IMG/VR virus record: IMGVR_UViG_3300031687_000003
Coordinates: 1 to 64,000 of that record
Source: a virus
DNA length: 64,000 nucleotides
Direction: 5' to 3' (one strand)
Shown here: positions 58,130 to 64,000 of the stretch, one piece after another
Position numbering within the stretch: the stretch's first letter is position 1
Layout of the letters: each line of letters starts with the position of its first letter
Made by a program: the position numbers and the translations under genes
Notes under the pieces: model-generated
The model's input: the letters and a program-made list of their open reading frames with translations, nothing else
The model's database searches: none
Told to the model about the DNA's origin: nothing

Positions 58130-59373
58130 TGTTAAGTTTTAAAAGACAGCTGATAGCAGAAGCCGCATCTAAGAATACTCATATGACACATATTGAGGAC
58201 TTAGTTTTGGACGGTGGAGTTAAGGGGGCACGCCAAGCAATCCTAGCATTACGAGCGCTTAGGGATATGTTATCTGGTAACGCGAAGGCGCCAGTCGACG
58301 TTACGGTCAAGTGGGACGGTGCCCCCGCCATATTCGCTGGTATGGATCCAAGTGATGGCAAATTCTTTGTAGCGAAAAAGGGAATCTTTAATGCTAATCC
58401 AAAGGTATATAAATCTCATGAAGATATTGACGCTGACACATCAGGCGATTTATCTAAGAAATTAAAAATAGCATTCGATAACTTAAAAGGCTTGGGCATC
58501 ACTGATGTTATCCAAGGCGATTTTATGTTTGATAAGAGTGACATCAAAACAGAAACTATCAATGGTATTAAGCATATTACATTTCACCCTAATACAATTG
58601 TTTACGCTGTTCCTGTAGGGACTTCACTGGCCAAGGATATCACAAAGGCTGAGTTCGGAGTTGTATGGCATACATCATATAGTGGTTCAACATTCGAATC
58701 AATGTCAGCTACGTTTGGACAACCTATTACACCTAAAATTAAATCTACATCTAAGGTTTGGCAGGTCGATGCTATGTTACCAGATATTTCTGGTTCTGCA
58801 ACAATGACTGCAAAGGAAACTGAAGAAGTAACTAAACACTTATCAATTGCTGGCAAGATATTCAAGACAGTAGCTGGTTCAACGCTTAAAGAAATCGAAT
58901 CTAATAAAGAACTTAACCTATTACTTAACACATATAACAATACTAAAGTTCGTAAAGGTGAACGAATCACTAATACTACCACTCATGTAAAGGGATTAAT
59001 AGATTGGGTTAACGATAGATATATGAAACAGATTGATAAGCTATCATCTGAAAAAGGTAAAGCAAATAAAAACAAACAAAGAGAGGCTATATTATCCTTT
59101 TTTAGTACGTCTAATCAAAAAAAGTTAATAAATGTGTTCGATTTGCAAAATTCTATAGTAGATAGCAAATTAATTATTATAAATAAACTAAACAGTCTTA
59201 ACAAAATAGGTACATTTGTTAAAACGAAGTCCGGATTTAAAGTGACCAACCCTGAGGGTTTTGTTGCTATAGATCGTATGGAAGGTGGAGCGGTTAAACT
59301 TGTTGACAGATTAGAATTCTCTGCCAATAACTTTAGCAAGGATATAATAAAAGGTTGGGAAAATCCTAACTAA
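58129..59373 (+). CDS. Nucleotidyltransferase/ligase-like protein with capsid-targeting-like N-terminus
   Basis: The 414-residue protein starts 'MLSFKRQLIAEAAS', with an I-A-E site after residue 11. Downstream is 'VDVTVKWDGAPAIFAGM' with K61 in a KxDG motif, 'VIQGDFMFDKSD' as a motif III-like strand, and a C-terminal 'EGFVAIDRMEGGAVKLVDRL' as motif IV/V, the layout of DNA/RNA ligase and capping nucleotidyltransferases. It is likely to form a covalent Lys-AMP. Packaging in the head and delivery with DNA is inferred from the N-terminus. Confidence 0.72.
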   Translation: MLSFKRQLIAEAASKNTHMTHIEDLVLDGGVKGARQAILALRALRDMLSGNAKAPVDVTVKWDGAPAIFAGMDPSDGKFFVAKKGIFNANPKVYKSHEDIDADTSGDLSKKLKIAFDNLKGLGITDVIQGDFMFDKSDIKTETINGIKHITFHPNTIVYAVPVGTSLAKDITKAEFGVVWHTSYSGSTFESMSATFGQPITPKIKSTSKVWQVDAMLPDISGSATMTAKETEEVTKHLSIAGKIFKTVAGSTLKEIESNKELNLLLNTYNNTKVRKGERITNTTTHVKGLIDWVNDRYMKQIDKLSSEKGKANKNKQREAILSFFSTSNQKKLINVFDLQNSIVDSKLIIINKLNSLNKIGTFVKTKSGFKVTNPEGFVAIDRMEGGAVKLVDRLEFSANNFSKDIIKGWENPN

Positions 59374-59391
59374 TATGGGTGACCGAGGATA

Positions 59392-59754
59392 ATGAAGACA
59401 TTTAAACAGTTCAATGAAGCGATGACTACTTCTCAGCGAATGAAGGCTAAGGCTACGTTCCGAAAGAATAAAGGGAAGATCGCATTAGGCAGAAAGAAAG
59501 CTGCTAAAAAACTAGCCTCCCCAGAAAAATTAAAAGCTCGTGCAACTAAACAAGCACGTAATATCCTTATCAAAAAAATCCTAAAAGACAAAAACAAAGC
59601 TGACCTAGGTTTTGCTGCACGTGGTGAATTAGAAAAGAAATTAGACAAGAAAAAAGCAGCCATACAGAGAATAGCAAAGAAGCTATTACCGGCCGTTAAA
59701 AAAGCAGATAAATTAAAGTTGAAGAAAGTAAAAGAACCCAAAGGTGAAAAGTAA
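59392..59754 (+). CDS. Histone-like Lys/Ala-rich putative internal protein
   Basis: 'MKTFKQFNEAMTTSQRMKA' is a clear targeting-like N-terminus with a potential cut after E9. The remainder of 120 residues is extremely basic and Ala/Leu-rich ('KIALGRKKAAKKLASPEKLK', 'KKLLPAVKKADKLKLKK'), the composition of histone H1-like and DNA-condensing proteins. It would neutralise packaged DNA, as T4 internal proteins do. Ribosome site 'gaggata'. Confidence 0.72.
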   Translation: MKTFKQFNEAMTTSQRMKAKATFRKNKGKIALGRKKAAKKLASPEKLKARATKQARNILIKKILKDKNKADLGFAARGELEKKLDKKKAAIQRIAKKLLPAVKKADKLKLKKVKEPKGEK

Positions 59755-59760
59755 TATATT

Positions 59761-60999
59761 ATGATAAACTCGTTTAAGTCGTATCTTAAGGAAGATAAAT
59801 CGGAAGTCACCTTTGCTTTTGGCAGGTTCAATCCGCCAACAATAGGACATGAAAAGTTAATGGATGCTGTTAAGAAAGTATCTATGGGTGGAACATATAG
59901 AGTATATCCATCTCAGTCACAGGATGCTAAAAAGAATCCTCTTAATTTTAATGATAAAGTTAAGTTTATGAGAAAGATGTTTCCTAAGCATGCCAGAAAT
60001 ATTATGGCAGATAAAGGAATAAGACAACCAATGGATATTGTTGTTGCACTATATAAGCAAGGGTTTACTAAAGTAACTATGGTTGCTGGTAGTGATAGAG
60101 TACTAGAGTTTGAAAAGTTACTGAACAAATATAATGGCGAAAAAGGTAGGCATGGGTTCTACCAATTTGAAGGTGGCATAACTGTTAAAAGCGCAGGTGA
60201 AAGAGATCCTGATGCTGAAGGTGCTACTGGAATGTCAGCTTCTAAATTAAGAGCTGCAGCAAAAGAAAACGATTTAGCTGCATTTTCAAAAGGTATGCCT
60301 AAAGGATTTAAGGCTGCAGAAGAAGTTATGAATGCCGTAAGAGCTGGAATGGGTTTAGCTGAATCAAAGAATTTCAGAAAGCATGTTCAATTAGAAAAAG
60401 TATCTGATAGAAGAGAAGAATATATTAATGGCCAACTCTTTAAAGAGGGTGATGAAGTAATCATTAAAGCCACTAATGAAGTTGGTAGTATTAAAGTATG
60501 TGCTTCTAACTATGTCATAGTACAACTAGGTGAAGAAAAGAAAAGAGTTTGGTTGGACGGAGTAGAGTTAATCGAATATGTCAATGAAGTTGGCACAGAT
60601 AAAACTACTAAAGATTATAAGAAAGTCACTCCTGGCGAAGCTAAAGACTATGATACTATGGACTCTAAAGAAAAGGCAAAGCATGATAAGCCTAGAGATG
60701 ATGCTCCAGAGAGTAAACATACAAAGAATTTTAAAAAGAAATTTGGAGAAATGAAAAGCTTCAAGGATTCTTTAAAAGAAGATGGTACAAAAGTATCATT
60801 GCAGAAAAAGGCGGATAAAACCGGTATGCCGTATGGTATATTAAAGAAAGTATTTGATAGGGGATACGCAGCCTGGAAGACCAGTCATAGACCAGGGACT
60901 AATCCAACACAATGGGGTATGGCAAGAGTTAACTCTTTTGCTACTAAAAGCAAAGGAACATGGGGCGGAGCTGATAAAGATCTAGCCGCTAAAGTATAG
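59761..60999 (+). CDS. NMN-adenylyltransferase-like protein fused to DUF5872, with targeting-like N-terminus
   Basis: 'MINSFKSYLKEDKSE' contains a possible L-K-E cut at residue 11. Residues 17-190 are a HIGH-type nucleotidyltransferase: 'FGRFNPPTIGHEKLMD' (H30) and 'GMSASKLRAAA' (ISxTxxR-like), as in NadM/NadR. A linker with 'ESKNFRKHVQLEKV' (S202) and a second signal-like 'MKSFKDSLKEDG' (M331) precede a C-terminal DUF5872-like block 'WKTSHRPGTNPTQWGMARV'. The protein may be cut into pieces in the prohead. NAD synthesis is inferred from motif only. Confidence 0.7.
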   Translation: MINSFKSYLKEDKSEVTFAFGRFNPPTIGHEKLMDAVKKVSMGGTYRVYPSQSQDAKKNPLNFNDKVKFMRKMFPKHARNIMADKGIRQPMDIVVALYKQGFTKVTMVAGSDRVLEFEKLLNKYNGEKGRHGFYQFEGGITVKSAGERDPDAEGATGMSASKLRAAAKENDLAAFSKGMPKGFKAAEEVMNAVRAGMGLAESKNFRKHVQLEKVSDRREEYINGQLFKEGDEVIIKATNEVGSIKVCASNYVIVQLGEEKKRVWLDGVELIEYVNEVGTDKTTKDYKKVTPGEAKDYDTMDSKEKAKHDKPRDDAPESKHTKNFKKKFGEMKSFKDSLKEDGTKVSLQKKADKTGMPYGILKKVFDRGYAAWKTSHRPGTNPTQWGMARVNSFATKSKGTWGGADKDLAAKV

Positions 61000-61008
61000 G
61001 AAAAAAAA

Positions 61009-61569
61009 ATGAAATTAAAAGACTTAAGAGAAAAATTTACCGCTATTGACGAAGCTAAGCAGGAGTTCTGGACAGTCACTGTTCTGAAGTCTATAAATAA
61101 GTTAAAGAAGGGACAAAAGGTTGTTGTTAAAGCCCGTGGATCTAGTGAAGCACTGAAAAAAGGTGCTAAGAACCTTGGAGACCCACAAGCTAATATGCCA
61201 GGTTACCTAGAAGTAGCGAAGGATAAGAAAGAAGGTGTTGAAGAAGCTTTATCTGATAAAGATAAAAAGAAACGTTTAGCTATGATCAAAAAGGCAGTAG
61301 AAAAAATCTCTAAGAGTAATGCTGATATGGCTAAGAAAGATGCTCTTAGAATGATGAAAGATTCTGGTATGTTTGATGAACAGGTTAATGAAGATAGAAA
61401 AAAAGATTTAAAAGATTTAGAAACTTTATCCCTAGCTTATACAGATCAAAAGAGTAAAGGTAAAGACGTTAAGGTATTACTAAAGCAAATTTCAAGTTTA
61501 AAGAAGAAACTTGGTGAGAGTACAACTATTAAAACATTTAAACAAATGAGAGTTGAGGGGAAAAAATAA
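61009..61569 (+). CDS. Lys-rich helical putative internal protein
   Basis: The 186-residue protein starts 'MKLKDLREKFTAIDEAKQEF', with an I-D-E cut site at residue 15. Repeated Glu-bounded segments follow ('KEGVEEALSDKDKKKRLAMI', 'DEQVNEDRKKDLKDLETLSL'), and the C-terminus 'TIKTFKQMRVEG' (K175) is another signal-like copy. It is basic and helical throughout. Likely processed and packaged; no enzyme motif. Confidence 0.62.
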   Translation: MKLKDLREKFTAIDEAKQEFWTVTVLKSINKLKKGQKVVVKARGSSEALKKGAKNLGDPQANMPGYLEVAKDKKEGVEEALSDKDKKKRLAMIKKAVEKISKSNADMAKKDALRMMKDSGMFDEQVNEDRKKDLKDLETLSLAYTDQKSKGKDVKVLLKQISSLKKKLGESTTIKTFKQMRVEGKK

Positions 61570-62348
61570 TGTCGATAACAGAAGCAAAATTTAAACCGGC
61601 ATTAATAAAAAAAGCAATTGGCATTGCTAATAAGATGGCCGGTAATTATTCAGGCGCAGTTAGAGCAATTGAAAAATTACAAAAAGGTCTTTCTAAATAC
61701 AAAGAAGTTAATGATGTATTGTATAAAGTTAATAACGAATCAGTTAGCTATCTGAAAGCTATTATCAAAGAAGCTTGGGGTAAGAACCTTGATGAACTAT
61801 GTGCTTCAATGAAGTTAAACAAAGTTCAAAAAGATATCCTTAAAGATTATATGGACCATGGTCAAATCAAATCTCAATATGTAGGACGTGCTGCTGGTGA
61901 TGTAAAAGCTAGTAGAATTTATGCTGCTAAGAAACCTTATAGAGGTCAATTAACAGATAAGAAAGAAGCCTTATATAATGCTATGAAGATTAATCCAAAG
62001 CAAAAGAAAATCCTAGCATCTTATATGACATCAGGAAATATTGTAGGTAAGTATGCTGGTTCAATGGCTGGTAGTCATAAAGAAACTAAAAAATATCAAG
62101 GCATGAAAAACTTTAAAGAACATTATAATATAATTAATGAAAGAAACTTTAAAGCTACTTTAGATTATGATATGGGTGATCCGAGAGATAATCAAGATGA
62201 CTGGCAAGACGATGGAGTCTTTATCGATACTTGGGATAAAAGAGAAGGCCAATTAGTGGTCACAAGTACAGATAAAAGAGGTTTAGAAAAATGGTTGGTA
62301 GATGTTTACGGTTTAGATAAAAAGACTGTAAAAGGATTAGTTAAATAA
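61569..62348 (+). CDS. Helical putative internal protein
   Basis: 'MSITEAKFKPALIKKAIGIA' has an I-T-E cut after residue 5. Two helical repeats share 'KAIIKEAWGKN'-like and 'QKDILKDYMDHGQIKSQYVG' / 'QKKILASYMTSGNIVGKYAG' segments, an internal duplication. A third part begins with a signal-like 'MKNFKEHYNIINE' (M179) and ends in a small alpha/beta domain 'DTWDKREGQLVVTSTDKRGL'. The modular build suggests polyprotein-like processing. Overlaps both neighbours by one base. Confidence 0.65.
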   Translation: MSITEAKFKPALIKKAIGIANKMAGNYSGAVRAIEKLQKGLSKYKEVNDVLYKVNNESVSYLKAIIKEAWGKNLDELCASMKLNKVQKDILKDYMDHGQIKSQYVGRAAGDVKASRIYAAKKPYRGQLTDKKEALYNAMKINPKQKKILASYMTSGNIVGKYAGSMAGSHKETKKYQGMKNFKEHYNIINERNFKATLDYDMGDPRDNQDDWQDDGVFIDTWDKREGQLVVTSTDKRGLEKWLVDVYGLDKKTVKGLVK

Positions 62349-62632
62349 TGGCAAGAGTGACTCAAACAGATAGATTAGATAGAATTGAAGATAAACTCGA
62401 TCGACTATCTGATGCTATTATATCACTCGCACGAGCTGAAGAAAAGCTCATGGGATTAGAAAAATTCGTTCATCAACAAATGGAAATGTTGGTTGATGGG
62501 CAAAGGCGATTAGAACTGGTAGAAAAGAAAGTTTCAGAAAATGGAACTACTATTAATATAATCAATAAAATATTCTGGATAGTTATGGCTGCAGCCGCAA
62601 CCGCTGTCACTGGAATGATAATACTGCAATAA
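62348..62632 (+). CDS. Coiled-coil protein with C-terminal membrane anchor
   Basis: The 94-residue protein has a long coiled coil ('LDRIEDKLDRLSDAIISLAR', 'RRLELVEKKVSENGTTINII') and a C-terminal transmembrane helix 'IFWIVMAAAATAVTGMIIL'. This tail-anchored layout resembles XhlA-like or holin-associated phage proteins, but an inner-membrane DNA-entry role is equally possible given its neighbours. Function unassigned. Confidence 0.65.
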   Translation: MARVTQTDRLDRIEDKLDRLSDAIISLARAEEKLMGLEKFVHQQMEMLVDGQRRLELVEKKVSENGTTINIINKIFWIVMAAAATAVTGMIILQ

Positions 62633-62643
62633 AGGAGAAAACT

Positions 62644-63885
62644 ATGAAATTGCAAGATAAAGAAACTCTAAGTGTTGCTGACGCTGTCAAGAATGTCTTA
62701 GAGAACAAGAAAGCCGTTAACGAAATGGATCCAAAAGATCACGTTACGAAAGACGGTGACTCATATGTAGTCAAAAAGAATGATGGTACGGTAATGAAAT
62801 CGTTTGATTCAGAAGAGGAAGCATCAGCTTGGGCAACTAAGAATCATGATGCCATAATGAAAGAATCAGAAGAGCCTAATAAACCTAGTAAGAAGAATGG
62901 CCCAGCAACTGGAGAAGATGACTTTGATAAGAAGCATAAGATCAAGAAAACTGGTGCTAACGACAAAGGCGAAGTTAGTGCTGAAGGTACTTTACCACCA
63001 GCTCTTCAAAAGGCTATTGATAAAAAGAACGGTAAGAAAACTGACGACGAAGACGAAGTAGAAGAAGGCATTGAAAAAGAAGGTAATAAATTTACTGGTG
63101 CTTTAAATGCTGCTCGTAAGAATGGCGATAAAACATTCGTAGTCTCTGGTAAGAAGTATACTGTTTCTGAGTATGACGATAAAGAAGATGAAGACGAAGA
63201 TGAACTAGACGAAGCTAAGAAAGCTGGCAAAGGAAAAGTTACTATTGATGTAGATTACAGTGGTGATACAACTGATGCTAAGAATGCTGAGAAAAAGTTC
63301 AAGCTTAAAATTAAAATGCGTGGTAGAGGAACTGCTGACGTAACTGGTGATAAAGCTAATATCGTTAAATGGCTAAAAAGCGACATGTATGGTATGGACC
63401 AAGATGATATCGAAGATATCTTCGCGAATCTATTTGAAGATACTGTCAATGAAGATCAAAAAGCGTATCAAGCTTTCTTCGCAAAAGCTCTTAAGAAGTT
63501 TGGTGTTAGTAACCCAGCTGAATTAAAAGGCGACAAGAAGAAAGAATTCTTTGATTACGTAGATGCTAACTATAACTCTAAAGCTGAAAAAGGCACTGAC
63601 GGAGTTAAAGAAGGTATTAGTGATGTAATTGGTAAAGTCAAAGATAAAGTCAAAGGTGTTGATAGAGATAAAATCAAGAAAATTAATCTAAAAATTAATG
63701 CTCTTGTTGATAAAGATAGAGAAGCTCAAGCTAAACTTAAAGCTGCAGAACAAAATGACTCTTTATCTGATGAAGAATTTGATAAAAAGGAATCTTTCTA
63801 CAACGAAGTAATGGCCAATATTGGAAAAGAAATCAGTCAGCTAAAAGATTCACTTAAAAAGGCTAGAGCCGGTAGGAGAGGATAA
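62644..63885 (+). CDS. Acidic, modular putative internal or scaffold-like protein
   Basis: The 413-residue protein is strongly charged with Asp/Glu runs. It starts 'MKLQDKETLSVADAVKNVLE', with later Glu sites 'AVNEMD', 'VEEGIE' and 'DTVNEDQ', several of which could be gp21 sites. Modules include 'YVVKKNDGTVMKSFDSEEEA', a beta-domain around 'GKVTIDVDYSGDT', and 'AYQAFFAKALKKFGVSNPAE' followed by 'FFDYVDANY', a motif seen in marine phage structural proteins. Ribosome site 'aaaggagaaaact'. Confidence 0.62.
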   Translation: MKLQDKETLSVADAVKNVLENKKAVNEMDPKDHVTKDGDSYVVKKNDGTVMKSFDSEEEASAWATKNHDAIMKESEEPNKPSKKNGPATGEDDFDKKHKIKKTGANDKGEVSAEGTLPPALQKAIDKKNGKKTDDEDEVEEGIEKEGNKFTGALNAARKNGDKTFVVSGKKYTVSEYDDKEDEDEDELDEAKKAGKGKVTIDVDYSGDTTDAKNAEKKFKLKIKMRGRGTADVTGDKANIVKWLKSDMYGMDQDDIEDIFANLFEDTVNEDQKAYQAFFAKALKKFGVSNPAELKGDKKKEFFDYVDANYNSKAEKGTDGVKEGISDVIGKVKDKVKGVDRDKIKKINLKINALVDKDREAQAKLKAAEQNDSLSDEEFDKKESFYNEVMANIGKEISQLKDSLKKARAGRRG

Positions 63886-63886
63886 G

Positions 63887-64000
63887 ATGAAAACATTTGC
63901 AGAAATTAGAAATCATGTTACTGAAGGTGTAAAAGATCTTAAAAACTTTAAGAATAAAAACCGTAAAGCTGAAGCTTCAATGACCATTGAGATAGTTAAA
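63887..64000 (+). CDS. Putative internal protein, 3' end beyond the window
   Basis: The first 38 codons begin 'MKTFAEIRNHVTEGVKDLKN', another targeting-like N-terminus with a possible cut after E13. The gene runs off the right edge, so length and identity are unknown. It shows that the cluster continues. Confidence 0.6.
   Translation, partial: MKTFAEIRNHVTEGVKDLKNFKNKNRKAEASMTIEIVK

Noticed and set aside
1-64000. CRISPR arrays, insertion sequences, integrase or attachment sites
   Set aside because: No regularly spaced repeats, transposase or integrase genes or flanking inverted repeats were seen; the genome segment looks strictly lytic.

Overview
The window is 64 kb of an AT-rich, T4-like (Straboviridae/Kyanoviridae-type) myovirus genome, almost certainly marine. 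Nearly every gene lies on the + strand in tightly packed, overlapping operons. The T4 core gene order is preserved in two blocks. The structural block is neck 13-14, 15, terminase 16-17, sheath 18, tube 19, portal 20, 67, protease 21, scaffold 22, capsid 23. The replication block is uvsY, uvsW, 55, 47, 46, 45, 44, 62, regA, 43, then 42, a beta-glucosyltransferase-like gene, uvsX, a gene-40-position ORF and 41. Marine or pelagiphage-like traits are Hsp20, the 'CobS'-type AAA+ ATPase, ThyX, ribosomal protein bS21, a peroxiredoxin and a TorF/Gcw_chp-type outer-membrane protein. A SAR11-like or other Gram-negative marine host is an inference, not something the sequence proves.

Layout. 1-8.2 kb: four related tail-fibre/adhesin genes, one ending in an S74 self-cleaving chaperone domain. 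8.2-21.6 kb: the late structural block, punctuated by exact TATAAATA late promoters and ending in a UUCG-loop terminator after the capsid gene. 21.6-28.4 kb: recombination genes, the late sigma factor gp55 and the 46/47 nuclease. 28.4-37 kb: tRNA-Arg(UCU), a MoxR-type AAA+ plus VWA/HEXXH metalloprotein pair, clamp and clamp loader, RegA and Hsp20. 37-42.3 kb: DNA polymerase, a MazG-like enzyme, a primase-like protein and a SleB-type endolysin. 42.3-48.7 kb: a tightly overlapped operon with Nmad1-like protein, dCMP hydroxymethylase, dCMP deaminase, membrane protein, cytidylyltransferase, GalE-like epimerase, beta-glucosyltransferase-like protein, UDP-galactopyranose mutase and a C5-cytosine-methyltransferase homologue. 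48.7-55.2 kb: peroxiredoxin, bS21, UvsX, helicase, outer-membrane barrel, ThyX and small genes. 55.2-64 kb: a run of proteins whose N-termini resemble the T4 internal-protein capsid-targeting sequence.

Control. Eleven + strand early-type promoters share TGTACA (or TTTAC-A/T) exactly 17 bp from an extended TATAAT, and one perfect copy points the other way, antisense to uvsW and its neighbour. Late genes use TATAAATA, read by gp55 (encoded here) with the sliding clamp gp45 as activator in T4.

Two candidate undescribed systems stand out. First, a DNA hypermodification operon that appears to make 5-hydroxymethylcytosine and to supply UDP-galactofuranose to a T4-BGT-like transferase. Second, a set of about nine putative virion-internal, gp21-processed effector proteins, including ligase-like, NMN-adenylyltransferase-like and histone-like members. 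Two smaller ones are the AAA+/VWA-metallopeptidase pair and the antisense early promoter.
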